Assembly: GCA_003020965.1 (NCBI GenBank) | Contig: PXRL01000003.1 | Coordinates: 1-64,000 of the forward strand | DNA: 64,000 nt | Direction of reading: 5' to 3' | Source: Halobacteriales archaeon QS_4_69_225 | Lineage (GTDB): Archaea; Halobacteriota; Halobacteria; Halobacteriales; Haloarculaceae | Part shown: piece after piece, positions 7,151 through 15,508 of the stretch | How the letters are laid out: each line of letters opens with the position of its first letter | Position numbering within the stretch: the stretch's first letter is position 1 | Position numbers and translations under genes: made by a program | Notes under the pieces: generated by a model | Databases searched by the model: none | Told to the model about the DNA's origin: nothing | Seen by the model: only the letters and a program-made list of their open reading frames with translations

Positions 7151-8944
7151 CTACAGCACCGTGCCGTGTTTCTTCGAGGGCCGGTCCTTCTCGACGTCCT
7201 CGTAGAAGTCGAAGCGGGCGGCGAGCTGCTCCCGCAGCGACGACGGCGGAATCACCTCGTCGATGACCACCTCGCTCGCCATCCGTCGGACGTCGATGTC
7301 CTCGCGGTACTCCTCGCGGAGCCGTCGTTCCGTCTCCGCGCGCTCCTCGGGGTCGTCGATCTCGGCGAGCTTCCGGGCGTAGACGGCGTTGATGGCCGCC
7401 TCGGGGCCCATGATGCCGATCTCGCCGGAGGGCAGCGCGACCGTCGACTCGGGGTCGTAGGCCGGCCCCGACATGGCGTAGATGCCCGCGCCGTAGGCCT
7501 TCCGGACGATGACGCACTGCTTGGGCACGGTCGCCTCGCTGGTGGCGTAGATCATCTTCTTGCCCTGCTCGAGGATGCCGTCCTTCTCGACCTGGGAGCC
7601 GGCCATGAACCCCGGCGTGTCGCAGAGGTACAAAAGCGGGACGTTGTAGGCGTCGCACGTCCAGGCGAACCCCGCGGCCTTCTCGGCGGCGTCGGGGAAG
7701 ATGGCGCCGGCCCGCTGGGCGGGCTGGTTGGCGATGACGCCGACCGACCGGCCGTCGAGGTGGGCGAACCCGGTGAGGATTTCGGGGCCGTAGTCCGGCT
7801 GGAGCTCGAAAAACGAACCCCGGTCGACGACCCGCTCGATGACGTCCCGCATGTCGTAGCTCTTGTTCGGCTCCTGCGGGACGACGGAGTCGATGCCGTT
7901 GGGCTCGTACTTCGGCGGCGTCGGCGTCGCCTTGGGCGGCCGCTCGTCGCTGTTGTCCGGCAGATACCCGACGAGCTCGGCGACCAGCTGCCGGGCGTGC
8001 TGTTCGTCGCGGGCGACGAGGTCGGCGCTGCCGGACTCGCCGGCGTGGACGGCCGGCCCGCCGAGTTCCTGCAGGGAGATGTCCTCGCCGGTCACCATCT
8101 CGACCATCCGCGGGGAGGCGATGGCCATCGACGACATCCCCTCGACCATCACGGTGAAGTCCGCGAAGACGGGCGTGTAGGCGGCGCCGGCGATGCACGG
8201 CCCGTACAGCACGCAGATCTGTGGCACCCGCCCCGACAGCCGCGAGTGATTGTAGTAGTACTTGCCGATGCCCTCGCGGTTGGCGAAAAAGCCCGTCTGC
8301 TGGTCGATACGGCCGCCCGAGGAGTCCATCAGGTACAGCACCGGTTTGCCCGTCTTGAGGGCGCGCTGCTGCATCCGGAGGAACTTCTCGACGCCCTTCG
8401 CCGCCATCGATCCGCGCTTGACGGTGTAGTCGTTGGCCATGAAGTGGACGTCGCGGCCCTCGAACTCCGCGGCGCCGGTCAGCAGGCCGTCGGCCGGCAG
8501 CTGGTCGTCGGCGTCGAACTCCGCGAACGTGCCGTCCTCGAAGGCCAGGCCGTCGTCGCCGTCGCCGGGCTGCGCCCGGCTGCCCGAGGAGCGTTGCTCC
8601 TCGCTGTCGCCGGATTCCGTCCGGCTGCCTGCCGAGCTCCGCTCGGGATCGAACCACAGCTCCAGGCGGTCCCGGACGAACAGCTTGCCCGCCTCCGGGA
8701 GCTGTTCCTTGTACTTCTCGGGGCCGCCGGCCTTGATCGCCTCGATCTGCTCGAGCAGTTCCCTCTCGCGGTCGGTCGGGCCCAGGTCGTCCTCGACCGG
8801 CGAGCGGTCGGCCTCGCCGGTCGCCGCCGGCTCGTCGGCGTCGCCGACGTAGACCGACACGGCCGTCTCGGCGTGCGTCGCCATCGCCCGGGCGATGGCC
8901 TCCGCCTCCTCGACGCTCGCGTCGCCGCCGATGCGAATCTTCAT
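7151..8944 (-). CDS. Acyl-CoA (propionyl/acetyl-CoA) carboxylase carboxyltransferase subunit
   Basis: A 597-residue biotin-dependent carboxyltransferase of the AccD/PccB type, transferring CO2 from biotin to an acyl-CoA such as propionyl-CoA. The first ~35 residues (MKIRIGGDASVEEAEAIARA onward) look like the small epsilon/PccX-type domain fused to the front, which is inference. The N-terminal crotonase-like half holds MDSSGGRIDQQ and GPCIAGAAYTP. The C-terminal half holds QPAQRAGAIFPDAAEKAAGF and CDTPGFMAGSQVEKDGI, both family signatures. Residues ~98-128 are a hairpin-coded Ser/Gly/Glu insert between the two. No biotin carboxylase gene is adjacent. The stop lies 8 nt past the convergent kinase stop. 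Confidence 0.88.
   Translation of the reverse strand: MKIRIGGDASVEEAEAIARAMATHAETAVSVYVGDADEPAATGEADRSPVEDDLGPTDRERELLEQIEAIKAGGPEKYKEQLPEAGKLFVRDRLELWFDPERSSAGSRTESGDSEEQRSSGSRAQPGDGDDGLAFEDGTFAEFDADDQLPADGLLTGAAEFEGRDVHFMANDYTVKRGSMAAKGVEKFLRMQQRALKTGKPVLYLMDSSGGRIDQQTGFFANREGIGKYYYNHSRLSGRVPQICVLYGPCIAGAAYTPVFADFTVMVEGMSSMAIASPRMVEMVTGEDISLQELGGPAVHAGESGSADLVARDEQHARQLVAELVGYLPDNSDERPPKATPTPPKYEPNGIDSVVPQEPNKSYDMRDVIERVVDRGSFFELQPDYGPEILTGFAHLDGRSVGVIANQPAQRAGAIFPDAAEKAAGFAWTCDAYNVPLLYLCDTPGFMAGSQVEKDGILEQGKKMIYATSEATVPKQCVIVRKAYGAGIYAMSGPAYDPESTVALPSGEIGIMGPEAAINAVYARKLAEIDDPEERAETERRLREEYREDIDVRRMASEVVIDEVIPPSSLREQLAARFDFYEDVEKDRPSKKHGTVL
8564..8652 (-). repeat. In-frame hairpin array inside the carboxyltransferase gene
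   Basis: Four consecutive short inverted repeats: GCCGGGC-TGC-GCCCGGC (8564-8580), GAGGAGC-GTT-GCTCCTC (8586-8602), GCCGGA-TTCCG-TCCGGC (8609-8625) and CGAGC-TCC-GCTCG near 8634-8646. On the coding strand they specify a low-complexity linker rich in Ser, Gly and Glu (SSAGSRTESGDSEEQ and more). Close relatives would be expected to lack these residues, but that was not checked. Confidence 0.8.
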
Positions 8945-9004
8945 ACCTCAACGCTCCGGCGTACCGACTAAACCGTTTTCCATCCCCCCGACGACGGCGC
9001 AGAC

Positions 9005-9080
9005 GGTGCGGCGATGCGGACGGCGCGGTAGTGCGGACGGTGCGGCGGTGCGGACGGCACGGACGGCGCGGCGGCACGGG
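9005..9080. repeat. Degenerate GCGGACGGTGCGGC-type tandem repeat
   Basis: Between the carboxyltransferase start and the fructose-bisphosphatase stop, the motif GCGGACGGYGCGG recurs four to five times in imperfect tandem. It encodes nothing obvious and may act as a structured spacer. Confidence 0.5.
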
Positions 9081-9088
9081 CCCACCGG

Positions 9089-9940
9089 TCAGTTCAGCGC
9101 CGCCTCGAGGTCGTCGACGTAGCCGGGGTCGCCGACGAACAGCGGCGTCCGTTCGTGGAGCCGCTCCGGCGTCAGCTCCAGCAGCGACCGCTCGCCGTTC
9201 GAGGAGGCCCCGCCGGCGGTCTCGACGACGTGGGCGACCGGATGGGCCTCGAACAGCAGCCGGAGCTTCCCCTCTGGCCGGTCGCGCAGTCCGGGGTAGC
9301 CGAACACCCCTCCGTAGGTGAGCACCTGGGTGACGTCGCCGAGCATCGCGCCGCCGTACCGGAGCTTCAGCTCCCCGGCGACCCGGTCGGCGTAGGCGGC
9401 GAAGGCGTCGGTCCACTCGGAAACGCGGCCGCCGAAGCCGTAGACGGTCGGCTCCGCCGGCAGCGCGAGGTCCTCGTCTAACAGCCGGCGGTCACCGTCC
9501 TCGCCGTCGAGAACCCACTCGCGGACCCGCCCGTCGCGGGCGACGACCATCGTCGTGATCGGGCCGAAGAGGACGAACCCCGCGGCGACGAGCGCCGACC
9601 CCGGCGCCGGCAGCGGCGCCTCGTAGACGCCGAAGACCGTTCCCATCGTGTTGTTCGACCGCAGGTTCGAGGAGCCGTCCAGCGGGTCGCAGGCGACGTG
9701 AAGGCGCCCGTCGCCGCCGTCGACGACGGCATCCCGCTCCTCGCTGGCGTAGCTTCCGACGGCGTCGACGTCGAGCAGCCGCTCGCAGAGCAGCTCGTCG
9801 GCGTAGATGTCGGCGGCCAGCTGTCGCTCGCCGGAGGGGTTCTCCCCCTCGGCGTAGGCGCGGCGGTCGGCCAGCCCGTCGCGGATCTCCGGGGCCGTCG
9901 CCGCGACGACGTCGACGACCGCCCCGACCTCGTCGCTCAT
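9089..9940 (-). CDS. fbp: Class I fructose-1,6-bisphosphatase
   Basis: Gluconeogenic phosphatase of 283 residues that removes the 1-phosphate of fructose 1,6-bisphosphate. The metal/phosphate site is visible as YASEERD followed by CDPLDGSSNLRSNN, the classical D-P-L-D-G-S-S signature, and the C-terminal part has KLRYGGAMLGDVTQVL and GGVFGYPG. ATG 9940 overlaps the stop of the upstream aldolase by 4 nt, so the two consecutive gluconeogenic enzymes are translated as a coupled pair. Length is slightly short of bacterial class I enzymes but usual for haloarchaea as far as I know. Confidence 0.92.
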   Translation of the reverse strand: MSDEVGAVVDVVAATAPEIRDGLADRRAYAEGENPSGERQLAADIYADELLCERLLDVDAVGSYASEERDAVVDGGDGRLHVACDPLDGSSNLRSNNTMGTVFGVYEAPLPAPGSALVAAGFVLFGPITTMVVARDGRVREWVLDGEDGDRRLLDEDLALPAEPTVYGFGGRVSEWTDAFAAYADRVAGELKLRYGGAMLGDVTQVLTYGGVFGYPGLRDRPEGKLRLLFEAHPVAHVVETAGGASSNGERSLLELTPERLHERTPLFVGDPGYVDDLEAALN

Positions 9941-10734
9941 CGGCCGGCCGCCGAGAGGGCCTCCTCGACGCCGGCCTCCTCGAAGATGACCGCCTCCAGC
10001 GCATCGAGGATGCGGGTGGGGTTTTCCCGCTGCCAGACGTTGCGACCGACGGCCAGCCCCTTGCCGCCGGCGTCGATGGTCTGCTTGACTGACTCGAGGA
10101 ACTGTCGGTCGGTGGTCTTCGACCCGCCGGACATGACGACCTTCGTGCGGCCGGCCATCCGGACGGCGTCCTCCATGGCCTCGCGGGAGCCGGGGTGCTT
10201 CACCTTCGCGACGTCGGCGCCGAGCTCCAGCGCCAGCCGAGCGCCGTAGGCGATGGTGGAGGCGTCCCCGGCGTTCCGGAGCCCCTGCCCCCGGGGGTAC
10301 GACCACATCACGACCGGCAGGTCGTGCCGGCGGGCGGCCTCCTGTGCGTCGCGGAACTCCTCGACCATCTCGATTTCGTGGTTGGAGCCGCCGTAGACGG
10401 TGAAGCCGACCGAGGAGGCCCCCAGCTCCGCGGCGTAGTCGACCGTGCAGTTGACCGCCGAGTCCGGCTCCCCGCGCCAGAGATTCGACGTGCCGTTGAG
10501 CTTCACCAGCAAGTCGACGTCGTCCTCGTAACTGGGGTAGTAGGCCTCGGCGACCCCCTTCTGGACCGCGACGGAGGTGACCGCGGGGTGGGTCGCCGCC
10601 TCGAAGGTGCGCTCGGGGTCGGCGCTCTCCGGAACGTCGGCGAAGTCGACTGGCCCGTGCTCGAGGCCGTGGTCATACGCCAGGATGAGCACCTTCCCGT
10701 CTCGGCACAGCGGGGTGTCGTCGATGGGGATCAT
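9937..10734 (-). CDS. fba: Class I fructose-bisphosphate aldolase (DhnA-type)
   Basis: A 265-residue archaeal class IA aldolase forming or cleaving fructose 1,6-bisphosphate. It starts with MIPIDDTPLCRDGKVLILA, has the AYDHGLEHGP loop typical of the DhnA family, the Schiff-base Lys in ADVAKVKHPGS, and the phosphate-binding glycines in VVMSGGSKT and KGLAVGRNVWQ. It is the first gene of an operon with fbp (4-nt overlap). Its promoter lies in the 10735-10790 interval, and a MITE-like element begins at 10788, immediately upstream, so the insertion may affect expression. Confidence 0.92.
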   Translation of the reverse strand: MIPIDDTPLCRDGKVLILAYDHGLEHGPVDFADVPESADPERTFEAATHPAVTSVAVQKGVAEAYYPSYEDDVDLLVKLNGTSNLWRGEPDSAVNCTVDYAAELGASSVGFTVYGGSNHEIEMVEEFRDAQEAARRHDLPVVMWSYPRGQGLRNAGDASTIAYGARLALELGADVAKVKHPGSREAMEDAVRMAGRTKVVMSGGSKTTDRQFLESVKQTIDAGGKGLAVGRNVWQRENPTRILDALEAVIFEEAGVEEALSAAGR

Positions 10735-10787
10735 ACGTGCGGACGTGATGTGAGCGGCACAAAGAAGATTCTGGTAGTCCGGAACCG

Positions 10788-11165
10788 GCGGTGTTCAGAT
10801 AAGCACGGCGAGCCAGTCCGTTTCTGCCGGGGAACCAACCGAATCCTGGCGGACTGAAAGGGCGAGGCGCTCTCGGCGAACCCGGACGACGCAAGCCGCG
10901 AGGGACCGAAGGTCCCTCGGCCCGCTCGCGCGGCGCTGCCGCGCGAGGACACCACAGGGAGCAACGCGACCGAGGAGCGTGGTTCGAAAGACGCGACGCG
11001 TCTTTCGTCATTGCGGGAAATCGAAGATTTCCCGCTTGCAGTCAGAACGCCGTGCGTTCTGACGACATCACGAGAGAGCTCCGCTCTCTCGAACGACAGC
11101 GAGTCCCGGGAGCCGAGAGTGCCGAGGGCTTTCTCGACTCCGGAATCCTCATCTGAACACTATCT
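10788..11165. mobile_element. MITE-like modular hairpin element, copy 1
   Basis: Noncoding element filling most of the 478-base gap between the aldolase and hydroxyacyl-CoA dehydrogenase starts. Both ends read GTGTTCAGAT inward (10791-10800, and in reverse 11151-11160). The flanks carry an 8-bp direct repeat CGGAACCG at 10780-10787 and 11166-11173, read here as a target duplication. Inside are back-to-back hairpins, for example GAGGGACC-GAA-GGTCCCTC at 10900-10918, plus the motif TGGCGGACTGAAAGGGCGAG near 10848. Read in reverse it matches the element at 38165-38484 almost base for base outside the hairpin arms. No transposase is encoded. Confidence 0.85.
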
Positions 11166-11212
11166 CGGAACCGCGACGGAATCTTTAGGCCCGCGCCGGC
11201 CGCAGACGAGGT

Positions 11213-12067
<855 letters not shown>

Positions 12068-12122
12068 GCGGCCGGCGGGCGGTGCAGCGGGTCGTCCTCG
12101 CCGGGAGCGGCCCCGAGCCCCG

Positions 12123-13502
12123 TCAGTCGTCGTTCGGCGAGACGACAGTCCCGTCGCCGTCCGGCTGGCGGTCGAGTATCGCTCCGAGGGCACCCGTCCG
12201 GTCGGTCCGCGAGCGGCCGTAGCCGACGTACACCGCGGCGCCGCCGGCGATGATGCCGGCCGCTCCGAGCAGCGGCAGCCGGCCGATCTGCGTGAGGAAC
12301 ACGCCGCCGCCGACGACGCCGAACAGCTGGACGTACGGGTAGCCCGGGGCGACGAAGTCGGGGTCGTAGCCGGGGACGTCCGCCTCGCGGAAGGCCACCA
12401 GCGCGACGTTGATGATCGAGAACACGAGTATCTGGAAGGCGCTGGCGAGCTTCGCCAGCTCGATGACGGGGACGAAGGCGATGAGCCCCACCAGCACGAC
12501 GCCGGTGAGCACCACGGCGTTGCGGGGGGTCTTGAACCGCCGGTCGATGCGCCGCAGCCCCGGCGGCAGCAGCGAGTCGCGGCTCATCGCCAGCGGGAAC
12601 CGCGACGACGACAGCACCCCTGCGTTCGCCATGCTCGTCAGCGCCACCACCGCCACAACCGAGATGACGACGACGCCGACGCCGCCGAACAGCGCGCCGG
12701 CGCCGTCGGCCATCGGCGTCAGCGACGCCGTCCCGCCGGGGCCGCCGGTCTTCAGCGTCGTCGGGTCCGCGAGCGCCACCACCGCCGCCACCACGGCCAC
12801 GTAGATGACGACCATCAGCGCCAGCGACCCCAACATCGCCAGCGGGAGATTCCGGCTGGGGTTTTCGACCTCCTCGGCGACGCTCGCGATCTTTGTGACG
12901 CCGGCGTAGGAGACGAAGACGAACGCCGCGGCGGTGACGACGCCGAACTCCTCGCCGGAGACGAACGGCCTGAACCGGGCCGACTCCCCGACGACGGCGG
13001 CGTTGAGCGTGTACGCCGCCAGCCCGACCACGACGAGGCTCACGATGACCGCCTGGACGCTGCCGCTCAGCTTCGTCCCGGAGACGTTGAGCGCGACGAC
13101 CAGCACCGCCAGCCCGAGGGCGACGAAGACGACCGTCTCCTGCGACAGCGGCGCGAACAGCAGGAGATACGCCCCGAGCCCGACCAGGGCGAAGGCGCTT
13201 TTGAACACGAGCGAGAACCAGGCGCCGATGCCGGCGATGGTGCCGAACAGTGGCCCCAACGCCCGGTCGATGTAGAGGTACGTGCCGCCGGACTCCGGCA
13301 TCGCCGTCGCCATCTCGGCCTTCGACAGCGCCGCCGGCGTGACGACGACCGCCGCGAGGACGTACGCCCCGATCACCGCCGGGCCGACCTTCTTGAACCC
13401 GAGCGCCGGCAGCACGAAGATGCCGCTGCCGATCATCGCGCCCATGCTGATCATCATCGTCGGGAACAGCCCGAGGCTGCGTTCGAGGTCGTCGCCGGTC
13501 AT
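12123..13502 (-). CDS. APC-superfamily amino acid permease
   Basis: A 459-residue integral membrane transporter with about 12 hydrophobic helices. The first helix carries GAMIGSGIFVLPALG, the glycine-rich substrate-binding break of the APC fold, and the middle carries FVSYAGVTKIASVAEEVENPSRNLP, whose short pieces match the conserved loop after helix 6. The C-terminal tail is short and hydrophilic. Divergent from the Usp gene 95 bp away. Haloarchaeal amino-acid permeases often carry or accompany Usp domains, so this pair probably works together. The substrate is unknown. A small palindrome CAGAG-CGA-CTCTG lies directly upstream at 13508-13520. Confidence 0.88.
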   Translation of the reverse strand: MTGDDLERSLGLFPTMMISMGAMIGSGIFVLPALGFKKVGPAVIGAYVLAAVVVTPAALSKAEMATAMPESGGTYLYIDRALGPLFGTIAGIGAWFSLVFKSAFALVGLGAYLLLFAPLSQETVVFVALGLAVLVVALNVSGTKLSGSVQAVIVSLVVVGLAAYTLNAAVVGESARFRPFVSGEEFGVVTAAAFVFVSYAGVTKIASVAEEVENPSRNLPLAMLGSLALMVVIYVAVVAAVVALADPTTLKTGGPGGTASLTPMADGAGALFGGVGVVVISVVAVVALTSMANAGVLSSSRFPLAMSRDSLLPPGLRRIDRRFKTPRNAVVLTGVVLVGLIAFVPVIELAKLASAFQILVFSIINVALVAFREADVPGYDPDFVAPGYPYVQLFGVVGGGVFLTQIGRLPLLGAAGIIAGGAAVYVGYGRSRTDRTGALGAILDRQPDGDGTVVSPNDD

Positions 13503-13597
13503 GACCCTACAGAGCGACTCTGAGAAAAAATACTCATCGAACGGACCCCTCCCGCCCGGACCCCGGCCGTTTTTGCGCTTCCATCCGAAGGCCGACC

Positions 13598-14305
13598 ATG
13601 GCCGACACCATCCTGGTCCCGTTCGAACTGCCGGACCCCGAGCCGCTGTCGTCGGTGCTCGTCGAGGACCTCGCGTCGCTGGACGTCGTCCTGCTGGGAC
13701 ACTACGGGCTCCCGGAGCAGACGCCGGCCCGCGAGGCCCGCGAACAGTTCGGCGACGAGGCCGAGGCGACGATGGCGTCCCTCGCCGAGCCGTTCCGGGC
13801 GCGGGGGACGCCCGTCGAGACCCGGCTCGTCTTCGGGAAGGACCGGGCCGCGGCCATCGGCGCGGTGATGCTCGAGGAGGACTGCGCGGCGGAGCTGACC
13901 CCGGCGCCGACCGAGGGCATCGACCGCATCCTCGTGCCCGTGCCCGACGTCGCGGAGTTCGACCGGCTGCCGCGGTTCGTCGACGTGTTCTGCGAGGACT
14001 CGACGGCCGAGATCACGCTGTTCCACGTCGTCGAGGGCGAAGAGGCCCGCGAACGCGGCGAGACCATCGTCGAGGAAACTCGAACGGGGATCGTCGAATC
14101 CGGGTTCGGTGCCGATACGGTCGGCACGCGCACCGTCGAGTCCGACGCTCACGACGAGGAGATTCTCCGAGTCGCCGACGAGTACGACGCGGTCGTCATG
14201 TACGAGGCCGAATCCCGACTCGGCGACAGTATCTTCGGGACGCTCCCGGATCGTATCGCGAACGAAACCGACGACCCGGTCATCGTCGTCCGGCGGGACT
14301 ACTGA
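13598..14305 (+). CDS. Tandem universal stress (UspA-like) protein
   Basis: A 235-residue cytoplasmic protein with two Usp-like halves. The first opens ADTILVPFELPD and is reduced; the second opens DRILVPVPDVAEF and ends with ADEYDAVVMYEAESRLGDSIFG followed by DPVIVVRRDY, matching the Usp C-terminal nucleotide-binding strand, though the classical G-2x-G-9x-G-S/T motif is weak. Divergently transcribed from the amino acid permease, and a likely regulator or partner of it. TATA-like GTTTTTGCG lies about 25 nt upstream of ATG 13598. Confidence 0.8.
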   Translation: MADTILVPFELPDPEPLSSVLVEDLASLDVVLLGHYGLPEQTPAREAREQFGDEAEATMASLAEPFRARGTPVETRLVFGKDRAAAIGAVMLEEDCAAELTPAPTEGIDRILVPVPDVAEFDRLPRFVDVFCEDSTAEITLFHVVEGEEARERGETIVEETRTGIVESGFGADTVGTRTVESDAHDEEILRVADEYDAVVMYEAESRLGDSIFGTLPDRIANETDDPVIVVRRDY

Positions 14306-14324
14306 CGGTGACTGCTGCACCCGT

Positions 14325-14372
14325 CTGGCCAGTGTGACCGCACGGCTTCGTGTGGTCGAGACCGAGACGACA
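14325..14372. repeat. Hairpin repeat left of the MITE-like element
   Basis: GACCGCACG-GCTT-CGTGTGGTC forms a 9-bp stem with one wobble. A diverged direct copy with a perfect stem (GACCGCACG-CCGT-CGTGCGGTC) and similar neighbours lies at 15079-15120, on the other side of the element. The left copy could also serve as a transcription end for the Usp gene. Confidence 0.5.
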
Positions 14373-14436
14373 CGGCAGTTACCGCGAGACGGGCGCTTCG
14401 CTCCGGCGCTCGCGATTGGGCCCCTTCATACTGATT

Positions 14437-15056
14437 ACGAGGGTGTCATAGAACTATTCACAAGGTATTGACTTCATATAGACCCCGGTGAATTGGCTGG
14501 GAGGTAGACATGCGTATGGTACGGGTGGTTTGTACTGAATCGCTCTAACGGACCGCAACACCTCGAAAGCCCTCGCGGCGCTCGGGGGGCCGCGACTCGC
14601 TGCGCGCGCTCGCTTTGCTCGCGTGCTTGTTCCGGACGACTCCCTCACTCACGGCTCGCTTCGCTCACCGTTCGCGCATTCGGCGGCGCTCCCTGCGGTC
14701 GCGCTGCCCGTCGGTCGTCGTCCGACGTTCGCCTCACTTCGTTCGGCTCACCGTCGTCGGGGCACCACCGAGCGCCACTCGCCCTTTCAGTCCGCCAAGG
14801 CGCCGACTGGTCCACCGACTGTCCTTGGCGGACTGAAAGGGCGAGGCCGGCTCCGGAAAGCACGGCGACGCAAGCACTGAGGGAGCAGAGCGACCGAGGC
14901 GCGCAGCGAGCCGCGCGACCGGAGCCGGCCGAGGGCTTTCGAACCATCTACATCGGGGTGAGCGCAAGCTGACTCAATCACTCTATACACACCCTGTACT
15001 GACCGATTCAGCATAGCAGAATACAAGGTATGTGAATCGTTGTATGACACCCTCGG
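14437..15056. mobile_element. MITE-like element with 26-nt inverted ends and 5-bp target duplication
   Basis: This occupies most of the 876-base gene-free gap at 14306-15181. The ends are imperfect inverted repeats beginning CGAGGGTGTCATA (3 mismatches in about 26 nt) and are directly flanked by TGATT on both sides (14432-14436 and 15057-15061). The centre is a perfect 23-bp inverted repeat (14778-14800 and 14823-14845) around a 22-nt loop; each arm contains CGCCCTTTCAGTCCGCCAAG. Outer segments are packed with hairpins and bounded by GAAAGCCCTCG and its reverse. No transposase frame is visible, so a non-autonomous element is the best reading. Confidence 0.85.
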
Positions 15057-15078
15057 TGATTGTTGTGACTGTTTAGCC

Positions 15079-15120
15079 AATGCGACCGCACGCCGTCGTG
15101 CGGTCGATATCGAAATGAAT
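15079..15120. repeat. Hairpin repeat right of the MITE-like element
   Basis: Perfect 9-bp stem GACCGCACG-CCGT-CGTGCGGTC just outside the right target duplication, preceded by GCCAATGC. It pairs with a diverged direct copy at 14325-14372. Nothing else is visible between here and the small acidic gene ending at 15182. Confidence 0.5.
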
Positions 15121-15181
15121 CGCGGTAATCGCTATCGGGACAATCGCGAGAGAAATCGGGGGGTCGGCCGCGACCCGGTCG

Positions 15182-15397
15182 TCACCCGCCCTCGGGCGGG
15201 TCGTCCCGGTGCATGTCCGGATTGACTACCTCCTCGGCCTCCTCTTTGCGCTTCTCGGAGCGCTCCTTTTCGGCCTCGGCGCGCTCCTCTTGGGCCTCCT
15301 CGCGGGCCTCGAGATGTTCTTCGATTACCTCCTCCTCGTCCTCTTCGGGGACCTCCTCGGCCTCCTCCGGGAGGTCGTCCTCGGAGCTGTCGGTCAT
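15182..15397 (-). CDS. Small highly acidic coiled-coil protein
   Basis: A 71-residue protein of unknown function, about half Glu/Asp, forming one long predicted charged helix with a Glu/Ala/Arg-rich centre ([20 protein letters not shown]) and a short tail [16 protein letters not shown] 15397 is preceded on the same strand by the TATA-like AGATATAAC about 38 nt upstream, which supports expression. It is divergent from an acyl-CoA dehydrogenase. Acidic composition is extreme even for a halophile. No domain is recognised. Confidence 0.65.
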   Translation of the reverse strand: MTDSSEDDLPEEAEEVPEEDEEEVIEEHLEAREEAQEERAEAEKERSEKRKEEAEEVVNPDMHRDDPPEGG

Positions 15398-15508
15398 CGT
15401 TCCGGTCGAACGGTTGACGTTACGAGCCGTTATATCTGGTGGTCGACCGTGCAGTCCGCCTCCGGACGGGTGGGGAAGCATAAAGTGAGGCCGGCCGTAC
15501 CTGCCAGC

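Noticed and set aside
9005-9080. Tandem GC repeat as a regulatory array
   Set aside because: Units are imperfect and short, and lie downstream of one gene and upstream of another in a way that simple GC slippage explains; kept only as a low-confidence repeat.
10788-11165. Simple rho-independent terminators for the neighbouring genes
   Set aside because: The neighbouring genes both start here (divergent starts), so terminators make no sense, and the same array recurs elsewhere with matched ends.
14778-14845. CRISPR-like repeat, because CGGACTGAAAGGGCG resembles the end of haloarchaeal CRISPR repeats
   Set aside because: The arms form a single inverted repeat with no regularly spaced direct repeats or spacers, and no cas gene is nearby.
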